In this document: positions 33,315-41,534 of the stretch, piece after piece
Layout: every line of letters begins with the position of its first letter
Position numbering within the stretch: the first letter of the stretch is position 1
Origin: Arthrobacter agilis
GTDB lineage: Bacteria > Actinomycetota > Actinomycetes > Actinomycetales > Micrococcaceae
DNA: 64,000 nucleotides
Reading direction: 5' to 3'
NCBI RefSeq assembly: GCF_002157505.1
Contig: NZ_NFSC01000025.1
Location: 122,557-186,556 of the forward strand
The notes under the pieces: model-generated
What the model was told of the DNA's origin: nothing
Seen by the model: only the letters and a program-made list of their open reading frames with translations
Database searches by the model: none
Position numbers and translations under genes: made by a program

Positions 33315-34268
33315 ATGACTGTGAACGGACGCCCCCAGGCGCCACTGATGACCAACACCCAGGCAGACCGGGTGAAGGAGGTGGCACGCCTGGCCGGGCG
33401 TCCGTCGCGTTTAAGGCGCCGCGAGTTCCTGGCCGAGGGCCCGCAGGCCGTGCGGGAGGCCGTGCGACTGCACCTTGACCGGCAGGACGCGGGCAGTGAG
33501 GGCGTCGTCGTCGACGTGTACGCGACGGCGGAGGCCCTCGAACGGCACACCGATATCGCGGCTCTCCTCGACCGCGATGGTGCGCCCGTCCTCCGGCGGG
33601 TCACCTCCGACGTGCTGGCGGCGATGTCGTCGACGGTCACTCCGCAGGGCTTCGTCGCGGTGTGCAGGTTCGTCGACGTCCCCCTCGAGGACGTGCTCGC
33701 CGCAGGGCCACGCCTCGTCGCCGTGCTGGTCGAGGTCCGGGACCCGGGTAATGCCGGCACGATCATCCGCGCCGCCGATTCCGCGGGAGCGGGCGCGGTC
33801 ATCCTGACGGGTGCCAGTGTCGACCCCTACAACCCGAAGACGGTGCGGTCCACCGTCGGTTCGCTGTTCCACCTTCCCCTCGTGATCGGGGTCGAGCTGG
33901 ACGGGCTGATCGACCGGCTGCGGGAGGCAGGGCTGACGGTCCTCGCGGCCGACGGCTACGGCTCCACGAACCTCGACGACCTGCAGGACGCCAGCGCGGC
34001 GCGCAGGTTCGGTTCGGGAGACGACGACGGCCGGGAGGGATCCGGAAGCGGGCCGGGAGAGGGCGCTGCCGGGTTGGCGGCCCGTACGGTACGGCTGGAG
34101 GACGCCGGCGCCTGGCTCTTCGGCAACGAGGCGCAGGGGCTTTCCGCCGAGGTGACCGCCGGCGCCGACGCGCGCGTGGCCGTCCCCATCTACGGAAGCG
34201 CCGAATCCCTGAACGTCGGTACGGCCGCCACGGTATGCCTCTACGCCTCAGCCCGCGCGCAGCGCTGA
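33315..34268 (+). CDS. TrmH/SpoU-family RNA 2'-O-methyltransferase
   Basis: 317-residue SPOUT methyltransferase, probably acting on 23S rRNA or tRNA. The N-terminal substrate-binding domain (LRRREFLAEGPQAVREAV, then TPQGFVAVCRF) is followed by the catalytic domain with motif 1 VEVRDPGNAGTIIRAADSAG, motif 2 GAWLFGNEAQGLS and motif 3 VPIYGSAESLNVGTAATVC. Between motifs there is a ~30-residue Gly/Ser/Asp insertion (about 229-260). ATG 33315 is one choice; GTG 33321 and ATG 33348 are alternatives, and no clear ribosome binding site decides. The 3' end overlaps the convergent MFS gene by 21 bases. It often follows rplT in Actinobacteria. Confidence 0.9.
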   Translation: MTVNGRPQAPLMTNTQADRVKEVARLAGRPSRLRRREFLAEGPQAVREAVRLHLDRQDAGSEGVVVDVYATAEALERHTDIAALLDRDGAPVLRRVTSDVLAAMSSTVTPQGFVAVCRFVDVPLEDVLAAGPRLVAVLVEVRDPGNAGTIIRAADSAGAGAVILTGASVDPYNPKTVRSTVGSLFHLPLVIGVELDGLIDRLREAGLTVLAADGYGSTNLDDLQDASAARRFGSGDDDGREGSGSGPGEGAAGLAARTVRLEDAGAWLFGNEAQGLSAEVTAGADARVAVPIYGSAESLNVGTAATVCLYASARAQR

Positions 34269-35495
34269 TGCCACGTCGCCGGCGACAGCCCGGTCCTGGC
34301 CCCGGCGATCCAGCCACCCGCTGAGGACGGCGACGCCGAGTCCGAGCACGGCGAGTACTGCTCCTACCAGCGCCGGCGCGGTGAAACCCCAGCCTGCGGC
34401 GATGACGGCGCCTCCCAGGGCCGCGCCCAGGGCGTTCGCGATGTTCAGCGCGGAGTGGTTCAGCGAGGACGCGAGCGACGGCGCGCCGGGCGACACGTCG
34501 AGCAGGCGCGCCTGCAGGGGCGGGATGAGCGTCGATCCGGTCGCGCCGACCAGGAACACGAAGAGGCATGCGCTCCACGGCGTGGCGGCGGCCAGGGGGA
34601 ACAGCAGCAGCACGGCGGCGATCGTCGCCATCACGGCGTAGATGCTCCCCAGAATCGATTTGTCGGCAAGTCGTCCCCCTAGGATGTTGCCGACGACCAT
34701 GCCCACCCCGCACAGCGCGACGACGAGCGGCAGGAGCGCGGCGCCCGCGCCCGCCACCTCGGTCATGACGGGCGAGATGTACGAGTAGACGGCGAAGAAC
34801 CCGCCGAAGCCCACGATGCCGATGAGCAGGGTCATCCAGAGCTGCGGGCGCCGCAGGGCTCCGAGCTCGCCCCGGATGCTCGCTCCGGCCCGCACGGGAA
34901 CGACCGGCACGAGGGTCCTGATGAGGACGAGGGTGCCGGCCCCGATCAGCCCCACGAGCAGGAACATGGAACGCCAGCCGAACTGCTGTCCCAGCCAGGT
35001 GGCGAACGGGACCCCGACCACGTTGGCGATGCTGAGTCCGAGCATGACCATCGAGATCGCCCGGCCACGCTTCGCCGGATCGGCCAGGGACGCCGCGATC
35101 ACGGCGGCGACGCCGAAGTAGGCGCCGTGCGGCAGGCCGGACAGGAACCGCGATGCGAGCATCCAGCCGAAGCCCGAGGCGAAGAAGGACGACAGGTTGG
35201 CGAGCGTGATGACCAGCATGAGGGCCAGCGCCACCGTGCGCTGGGGCTTCTTCGCACCCAGCGTCGCGAGGACCGGTGCTCCCACGACGACGCCCAGCGC
35301 GTAGGCGGAGATGACGTGGCCGCCCTGCGCGTAGTCCACGCCGAGGTCAGCTCGCATCTCCTCGAGCAGGCCCATGATGGTGAATTCCGTGGTCCCGATC
35401 GCGAAGCCGCCCACCGCAAGGGCGCCGATGGCCAGGGCCAGCCGCCGCCCTGCAAGGCGCTGGAGCGGAACGGGCGGGGGAGCGGAGGAAGTCAT
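34248..35495 (-). CDS. MFS transporter, AraJ/drug efflux type
   Basis: 415-residue permease with twelve hydrophobic segments. LAIGALAVGGFAIGTTEF, then GHVISAYALGVVVGAPVLA and GRAISMVMLGLSIANVVGVP are the pattern of the AraJ/CmlA-like drug:proton antiporters (DHA1 group); GGRLADKS is a motif A repeat in the second half. ATG 35495 is taken because the upstream frame to 35636 has no start signal. The last 21 bases overlap the 3' end of the trmH-type gene. Export of a drug or metabolite is likely, the substrate unknown. Confidence 0.87.
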   Translation of the reverse strand: MTSSAPPPVPLQRLAGRRLALAIGALAVGGFAIGTTEFTIMGLLEEMRADLGVDYAQGGHVISAYALGVVVGAPVLATLGAKKPQRTVALALMLVITLANLSSFFASGFGWMLASRFLSGLPHGAYFGVAAVIAASLADPAKRGRAISMVMLGLSIANVVGVPFATWLGQQFGWRSMFLLVGLIGAGTLVLIRTLVPVVPVRAGASIRGELGALRRPQLWMTLLIGIVGFGGFFAVYSYISPVMTEVAGAGAALLPLVVALCGVGMVVGNILGGRLADKSILGSIYAVMATIAAVLLLFPLAAATPWSACLFVFLVGATGSTLIPPLQARLLDVSPGAPSLASSLNHSALNIANALGAALGGAVIAAGWGFTAPALVGAVLAVLGLGVAVLSGWLDRRGQDRAVAGDVASALRAG

Positions 35496-35743
35496 GGGTG
35501 TCCTAGCGGCGGGATCGGTCGGGGGCGGGGGTCGGTCGCCGGAGCACCCTGCAGCGGGAGGGGGGACGGCGACACGGACGCCGTCGTCGCCTTCCAGCCT
35601 AGGTGATGACCCGATCACGCCCCGAAATGCAACCACGAAGTACGGCCCGCGGAGTTTGCGGCGTGATGATCAGCCCACTTACGGTTGATGGACGACATGG
35701 GTTGAGCAGCGGCCAGTCGATTCTTCTGCTCAGGAGTTCCCCC
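35496..35743. promoter_or_regulatory. Divergent control region between the MFS gene and ybdK
   Basis: Leftwards, a minus-strand TAGGCT (35596-35601) may be the -10 of the MFS gene, next to the inverted repeat GTGAT-N6-ATCAC (35603-35618). Rightwards, TTGCGG (35656-35661) and TACGGT (35680-35685) with 18-base spacing could drive ybdK. All inferred from sequence. Confidence 0.35.
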
Positions 35744-35818
35744 ATGGAGACAACCGTCCAGCCCGCAGCGTTGCGTGCAGCGGCAGCACACCCGTCGACC
35801 GGCGCGGTGGGGTCATGA
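35744..35818 (+). CDS. 24-codon upstream ORF coupled to ybdK
   Basis: ATG 35744 has a strong AGGAG 7 bases upstream, while the following ybdK start has none at proper distance. The frame reads METTVQPAALRAAAAHPSTG and four more residues; its TGA overlaps the ybdK ATG (ATGA). It may be a leader peptide that couples translation. The peptide itself looks unremarkable, so the signal, not the product, may matter. Confidence 0.4.
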   Translation: METTVQPAALRAAAAHPSTGAVGS

Positions 35819-36984
35819 GGACGTTCGGCGTGGAGGAGGAGTTCCTCCTCGTGGACGCCGAGACCGGGTATCCCATGCCTCTGGGCCAGGAGGCCTTCGG
35901 CCAGTGCACGGATGATCGCCTCACCTGCGAGATCAAGCAGGAGCAGATCGAGACGGGCACGCGGCCGCACGACGACGTCAACGACCTCGCGATGGACATC
36001 GCGCGATGCCGTGCCCTTGCCGACTCGACCGCCCTGCGGGTCGGAGCCCGGGCGGCGGCCCTGGCGACGTCCCCCCAGCCCGCAGCCCCGCTGGCCTCAC
36101 CCGGCAGCAGGTACGAGGAGATGCAGGACAGGTTCGCCCTGACCGCGAGCGAGCAACTGACGTGCGGCTGCCACGTCCACGTCAGCGTCGAGGACGACGA
36201 CGAGGGGGTGGCAGTCCTCGACCGCATCCGCGCCTGGCTGCCGGTCCTGCTCGCGCTTTCGAGCAATTCGCCTTTCTGGAACGGCACGGACACCGGCTAT
36301 GCCAGCTACCGGTCGCAGGCCTGGAGCCGCTGGCCGATGGCCGGCCCGTGCGACGTGTTCGGCACGGCCGAGCGCTACCACGCCACGGTCAGTGGCCTCC
36401 TGGACACCGCCGTTCCGATCGATCTCGGCCAGATCTACTTCGATGCACGCCTGAGCCACCACCACCCGACTGTGGAGGTGCGCGTCAGCGATGTGTGCCT
36501 CTACTCGGACGACGCCGTCCTGATAGCACTCCTGACCCGCGGGCTCGTCGAGACCGCGGCGCGCGAGTGGCGAGCCGGTGTCGCGCCGCTCGCCGTGCCG
36601 ACCGCCACCGTGCGCATGGCGTCGTGGCGGGCGGGCAGGTTCGGCATGGACGGCAAGCTGCTGCATCCGCTGGACGCCAAGCCGCAGGATGCGGGATCGG
36701 TTGCCCTCGCCCTCCTGCGGTACATCCGGCCCGCCCTCCAGGACCAGGGCGACGCGGAGATCGCCGAGTCCCTGCTGCGCCAGCTCCTGGCCCGTGGAAC
36801 GGGATCGAGGCGCCAGCGCGCCGCCCTGCTCCGCAGGGGTGAGCTGGGCGACGTCGTCTCGGAAGCGGTCCGGGTGACCAACCTGGCACGCGGAGGGATC
36901 GCCGACCACCACGAGGCGGCTCCCCGGCCCGTACGCCGGAGCCTCGTGAAGATGGGCGGCTGGGGCCGCGCAGCAACCTCCTGA
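35815..36984 (+). CDS. Carboxylate-amine ligase, YbdK family (glutamate-cysteine ligase type 2)
   Basis: 389-residue ATP-dependent ligase of the GCS2 fold. It begins MRTFGVEEEFLLVDAETGYP, the family start with the G-V-E-E-E-F motif, and contains CGCHVHVSVED, VLLALSSNSPFWNGTDTGYA and RSQAWSRWPMAGPC, then HHPTVEVRVSDVC. Such enzymes join glutamate and cysteine or related substrates weakly; in Actinobacteria mycothiol is the main thiol, so the true substrate is open. ATG 35815 overlaps the stop of a 24-codon ORF. Confidence 0.9.
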   Translation: MRTFGVEEEFLLVDAETGYPMPLGQEAFGQCTDDRLTCEIKQEQIETGTRPHDDVNDLAMDIARCRALADSTALRVGARAAALATSPQPAAPLASPGSRYEEMQDRFALTASEQLTCGCHVHVSVEDDDEGVAVLDRIRAWLPVLLALSSNSPFWNGTDTGYASYRSQAWSRWPMAGPCDVFGTAERYHATVSGLLDTAVPIDLGQIYFDARLSHHHPTVEVRVSDVCLYSDDAVLIALLTRGLVETAAREWRAGVAPLAVPTATVRMASWRAGRFGMDGKLLHPLDAKPQDAGSVALALLRYIRPALQDQGDAEIAESLLRQLLARGTGSRRQRAALLRRGELGDVVSEAVRVTNLARGGIADHHEAAPRPVRRSLVKMGGWGRAATS

Positions 36985-37076
36985 GGAGATGTGCGACGGA
37001 GATGTGCGACCGTCAAGGGCGAACGCAGGCGGACCGAAGGCTGGAACAACGCACCACCGGATGATTGGATCGAACC

Positions 37077-37322
37077 ATGGGCTGGACACCGCATTCATAC
37101 CAATTGCCGCAGAGCGAGCACCTGCGTGAGGACATCAACCTGCCGCAGGAGCCCGAGGCCGAGAGCGCCGCGGAATTCTCGGAGGAGACCTACACCTCGA
37201 CGGAACTCAACGCAGGGCAGCAGGTGCCCGGACTGAGTCCCCACGGCGAGTACCGGCGCGGAGACAACCCGGAACACCAGACGGCCGCGGGCGGCAAGCT
37301 CGCCTCGCCCGAGGAGAGCTGA
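37077..37322 (+). CDS. Small acidic hydrophilic protein, function unknown
   Basis: 81 residues: MGWTPHSYQLPQSEHLREDI, then a Glu-rich middle and the end QTAAGGKLASPEES. It is charged and polar with no membrane segment or cysteine, and probably disordered. TTGGAT (37065-37070) lies 6 bases before the ATG, which resembles the leaderless pattern seen elsewhere, but this is weak. I recognise no family; codon usage looks like its neighbours, so I accept it with moderate confidence. Confidence 0.55.
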   Translation: MGWTPHSYQLPQSEHLREDINLPQEPEAESAAEFSEETYTSTELNAGQQVPGLSPHGEYRRGDNPEHQTAAGGKLASPEES

Positions 37323-37350
37323 CGGTAGCCGGGCAGGACGACGGCGTCGA

Positions 37351-37356
37351 TAGACT
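37351..37356 (+). promoter_or_regulatory. -10 element (TAGACT) for leaderless mutT-type gene
   Basis: TAGACT is 6 bases before GTG 37363, without a Shine-Dalgarno. Confidence 0.5.
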
Positions 37357-37362
37357 CGGCGG

Positions 37363-37842
37363 GTGACGAAACCAGCACCGGACCAGCTCCGCCAGATCGT
37401 CGGCGGAGCCGTCGTGGACTCCCTCGACCATCCGACCCGCCTCCTCGTGGCGCGGCGCACGGCACCGCCGCAGTTCGCCGGGATGTGGGAGTTCCCCGGC
37501 GGGAAGGTCGAGGCCGGGGAGACCTGCGAGGCCGCGCTGCGGCGCGAACTCGAGGAGGAACTCGGGATCCAGGCACGCCTCGGTGAGGAGATCCCCGGCC
37601 CGGGTGCGCAGGGCTGGCCGCTCAACGAGGCGGCCGCGATGCGTGTCTGGTTCGCGGAGGCATCAGCCGGCGACGCAGCGCCACTGCAGGACCACGACGA
37701 ACTGCGATGGGTGCCGTTGCACCCCGCACAGGAACTGGACGCCCTGCCCTGGATCCCCGCCGACCGACCCATCCTCGTAGCACTGCTGGCCAGGACAGGA
37801 CTGCAGGTGCAGGCCGGGCAGGTCGGCGGAATCCGGTACTAG
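37363..37842 (+). CDS. NUDIX hydrolase, MutT type (8-oxo-dGTP diphosphatase-like)
   Basis: 159-residue nucleotide pyrophosphohydrolase. The Nudix box GGKVEAGETCEAALRRELEE, then LGI, matches GX5EX7REUXEEXGU in full. LLVARRTAPPQFAGMWEFPG before it and HDELRWVPLHPAQELDALPW after it are the usual MutT environment; W-P-I-A-D-R near the end is typical. Role: removal of oxidised nucleotides is likely, not proven. The start is GTG with TAGACT 6 bases upstream. A repeat-rich gap follows before the convergent radical SAM gene. Confidence 0.88.
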   Translation: MTKPAPDQLRQIVGGAVVDSLDHPTRLLVARRTAPPQFAGMWEFPGGKVEAGETCEAALRRELEEELGIQARLGEEIPGPGAQGWPLNEAAAMRVWFAEASAGDAAPLQDHDELRWVPLHPAQELDALPWIPADRPILVALLARTGLQVQAGQVGGIRY

Positions 37843-37848
37843 AACAGG

Positions 37849-37915
37849 GACGGTCCTAGAACGGCTCCTAGAACGGTGTCGGTCCTGAAACAGCGACGGT
37901 CCTAGAACAGCGACG
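37849..37915. repeat. Tandem CCTAGAAC-containing repeats between mutT-type and radical SAM genes
   Basis: GGTCCTGAAACAGCGACG (37881-37898) and GGTCCTAGAACAGCGACG (37898-37915) are near-identical, and CCTAGAAC recurs at 37855 and 37867. The last copy encodes the end of the radical SAM protein. Confidence 0.75.
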
Positions 37916-38954
37916 TCTGGACGGCGCGGGACGCAGGGGCCGGCACGCCGACCGGTGGAACCGGCTCCTGCCCGCTGCCAGGGGACAGATTGCGGAAGAA
38001 GCCGGCGCCCGCCGCGAGTCCGTGCTTCCGGCGGAAGACGCGGATCCTGCCCGAGAGCCAGTCCCGGTACTCCTTGGACGCGTAGCTCCCGCCGCAGTAG
38101 AGCGCCTCGTACTTCGGGACGAGGTGGGGATGATGGGCGGCGAGCCACTGCAGAAACCACTCGCGCGAGCCCGGCCTCAGGTGCAGGGGACCGGCTGTCA
38201 CACCGGTGGCTCCTGCCGCAGCCAGCTCGCCGAACAGCCGGTCCAGCGATTCGTCGCCGTCCGTGAGCCAGGGCAGGATCGGCATGGCCATCACGCCGCA
38301 CGGCAATCCTGCTTCGCGCAGCCGCGAGATCAGGGCGAGCCGGGCCCGCGGGGCAGGGGTGCCCGGCTCGATCGCTTCGGCGAGGACCGGATCCACGAGT
38401 GCGAGCGAGATGCCCATCCCGACGCCCACCGACTGCGCAGCGGCCTTGAGCAACGGGATGTCGCGGGCGAGGAGGGTGCCCTTCGTCAGGATGGAGAAGG
38501 GCGTGCCGGAGTCGGCCAGGGCCGAGATGATGCCCGGCATCAGCGTGTACCGGCCCTCTGCCCTCTGGTACGGATCGGTGTTGGTCCCGAGGGCCACATG
38601 CTCACGCGTCCAGGACGGGCGGGCCAGTTCGCGGCGGAGCACCTCCGCCGCGTTGATCTTCACGACGAGCTGCGCATCGAAATCCAGCCCGGTGTCGAGG
38701 TTGAGGTAGCTGTGCGTCTTCCGGGCGAAGCAGTACACGCAGGCATGGGAGCAGCCCCGGAAGGGGTTGATCGTCCAGGAGAACGGCATCGCCGACGTGG
38801 GCGGCACCCTGTTGAGGACGGACTTCGCAGTGACCTCGTGGAAGGTGATCCCGGCGAACTCCGGGGTCCGGACGGTCCGCACCAGCCCCGCAAGGGGCAA
38901 CAGGGCAGGCTCGGCTCCGTCGTCGTCCGTGATCTTCTGGCCTTCCCACCGCAT
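37902..38954 (-). CDS. Rv2578c-family radical SAM protein
   Basis: 350-residue protein with the radical SAM cysteines C68, C72, C75 in FRGCSHACVYCFARKTHSYL, and the further blocks GTNTDPYQRAEGRY and SILTKGTLLARDIPLL. This resembles the SplB-like Rv2578c family of Actinobacteria, whose substrate is unknown. A candidate SOS box (TAGAACACGCGTACTA, 38963-38978) sits directly before ATG 38954; the mycobacterial counterpart is, as I recall, among LexA-regulated genes, which fits a DNA damage role. The C-terminus is Pro/Ala-rich and ends in the repeat region. Confidence 0.88.
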   Translation of the reverse strand: MRWEGQKITDDDGAEPALLPLAGLVRTVRTPEFAGITFHEVTAKSVLNRVPPTSAMPFSWTINPFRGCSHACVYCFARKTHSYLNLDTGLDFDAQLVVKINAAEVLRRELARPSWTREHVALGTNTDPYQRAEGRYTLMPGIISALADSGTPFSILTKGTLLARDIPLLKAAAQSVGVGMGISLALVDPVLAEAIEPGTPAPRARLALISRLREAGLPCGVMAMPILPWLTDGDESLDRLFGELAAAGATGVTAGPLHLRPGSREWFLQWLAAHHPHLVPKYEALYCGGSYASKEYRDWLSGRIRVFRRKHGLAAGAGFFRNLSPGSGQEPVPPVGVPAPASRAVQTSLF

Positions 38955-38962
38955 ACCGCCAT

Positions 38963-38978
38963 TAGAACACGCGTACTA
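38963..38978 (-). promoter_or_regulatory. Candidate LexA SOS box before the radical SAM gene
   Basis: TAGAACACGCGTACTA (plus strand) fits TCGAAC-N4-GTTCGA at 9 of 12 defined positions. It is 8 bases from the start codon of the minus-strand gene. Confidence 0.45.
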
Positions 38979-39009
38979 ATACGGTGTCACGGTGCTTCGG
39001 CGGCACGCC

Positions 39010-39015
39010 TAGGCT
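39010..39015 (+). promoter_or_regulatory. -10 element (TAGGCT) for leaderless pcp
   Basis: TAGGCT is 6 bases before ATG 39022. The purine stretch GGGAG between them is too close to act as a Shine-Dalgarno. Confidence 0.5.
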
Positions 39016-39021
39016 GGGAGC

Positions 39022-39660
39022 ATGATCCTGCTGACCGGCTTCGAACCCTTCGGGGGAGAACCCACCAATCCGTCCTGGTCCGCAGTCCGCCGGGCCGCCG
39101 GGCTCCTGGCCGGGCAGGGACACGAGGCTGTGGCCGTCGAGCTGCCCTGTGTCTTCGGCTCGAGCATCGACGTGCTCGGCGGCGCCCTCGAGCGGTTCCG
39201 GCCGGGGATCGTCCTGTGCGTGGGGCAGGCCGGCGGGCGCGAGCGGATCTCCCTCGAACGCGTCGCCATCAACGTGGACGACGCGCGGATCCCCGACAAC
39301 GCCGGACGGCAGCCCATCGACGAGCCCGTGATCCAGGGCGGCCCGGCCGCCTACTTCTCCACCCTCCCCATCAAGGCGTGCCGCGAGGCCGTTCACCGTC
39401 TCGGCGTGCCCGTCGAGGTGTCGCAGACGGCGGGCACCTATGTCTGCAACCACGTCTTCTACGGCCTCATGGACCTCCTCGCGGTCCGTCCGGGTATTCG
39501 TGGCGGCTTCATCCACGTTCCGTACTCGACCGAGCAGGGCGAAGCCAACCGGCAGCCGGGACTCGCCATCGAGGACATGGCGGCCGCCCTCGTGGCCATC
39601 GCGACCACCACCGCCGGCAGGACGTCCGACGTGCGGGTTCCTGCCGGCGCGGAGCACTGA
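39022..39660 (+). CDS. pcp: Pyroglutamyl-peptidase I
   Basis: Cysteine peptidase of family C15 that removes N-terminal pyroglutamate. The 212 residues begin MILLTGFEPFGGEPTNPSW, the family start, and carry the catalytic triad E79 (GGRERISLERVAIN), C142 (SQTAGTYVCNHVFYG) and H165 (GGFIHVPYSTEQ). Length fits. ATG 39022 has TAGGCT at 6 bases. A short tandem repeat follows the stop. Confidence 0.94.
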   Translation: MILLTGFEPFGGEPTNPSWSAVRRAAGLLAGQGHEAVAVELPCVFGSSIDVLGGALERFRPGIVLCVGQAGGRERISLERVAINVDDARIPDNAGRQPIDEPVIQGGPAAYFSTLPIKACREAVHRLGVPVEVSQTAGTYVCNHVFYGLMDLLAVRPGIRGGFIHVPYSTEQGEANRQPGLAIEDMAAALVAIATTTAGRTSDVRVPAGAEH

Positions 39661-39661
39661 C

Positions 39662-39719
39662 GCCGGGCAGGACGCGGGCAGGACGCCGGGCAGGACGCCG
39701 GGCAGGACGCCGGCAGGGC
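39662..39719. repeat. Five tandem units of ~12 bases after pcp
   Basis: Units of GCCGGGCAGGAC, one shortened by a base and the last degenerate, run from the pcp stop into the convergent gap. No coding or hairpin role is apparent. Confidence 0.85.
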
Positions 39720-39800
39720 GCAGGTACTGACGCGGGCGAGCGCAGGTACTGGCGCGGGCAGGGACGAGCCGGCGACAGCGCGGCGCGAGGGTTGGACGGG

Positions 39801-40265
39801 CTAGGAGCGCCGTGCCCTCCGGGCGGAGAGGGCAGCACCGACCGCCCCCCTGATCGGCCGGAGCGGCTGCTCGCGGTACCCGCCGTCGGACAGTCCCGCC
39901 CGCCGCTCGAAGGGGTTGCGCGACGCCGGGTCCCCGGTGCGCAGGAGGGAGTATGCCGCCGCCAGCAGGTACGCGGGAAGGAACGGCAGCCCGAGGAACG
40001 CCGCGTACTGGCGGGCATGGCGCGCCTCGTGCTCCAGCAGGCGGGTGAACCCGGCAGGGGCGCCCCGCGGCACGCGTCCCCGGAGCAGCACCACGCTGCC
40101 CACCGTGAAGGCGCGGGCTTTCGGCAGCCGGCCGCGGTACCCCTCGGCGAGCAGGATCCCGGAGGGGCCGGGCGACACGCGGCAGCCGGTCAGGGCGGCC
40201 ACGGCGAGGCCGCACGGCGTCGACAGGTTGATCCAGTTCAGGAACGGCACGAGCCTGCGCTTCAT
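39801..40265 (-). CDS. Uncharacterised protein with HEARH motif
   Basis: 154-residue protein beginning MKRRLVPFLNWINLSTPCGL. In the middle it has LLEHEARHARQYAAFLGLPF, in which HEARH resembles a zinc HExxH motif with the second histidine in place (H-E-x-x-H), followed by a hydrophobic stretch (LPAYLLAAAYSLLR) that may be a membrane helix. The C-terminus is basic. A metallopeptidase-like role is possible but the rest of such a fold is not seen. ATG 40265 is favoured over the longer frame. Convergent with pcp, divergent from pheS. Confidence 0.65.
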   Translation of the reverse strand: MKRRLVPFLNWINLSTPCGLAVAALTGCRVSPGPSGILLAEGYRGRLPKARAFTVGSVVLLRGRVPRGAPAGFTRLLEHEARHARQYAAFLGLPFLPAYLLAAAYSLLRTGDPASRNPFERRAGLSDGGYREQPLRPIRGAVGAALSARRARRS

Positions 40266-40340
40266 GCCGTCATCGTACGGGGACGCCGCCGGGCCCGTCC
40301 CGCGGACCAACCGGCCGCATCCGTGGTGGAGCACCGCTGA

Positions 40341-41534
<1,194 letters not shown>

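Noticed and set aside
39662..39719. Possible CRISPR-like array
   Set aside because: Units are 12 bases, directly adjacent and without spacers; no cas genes in the window.
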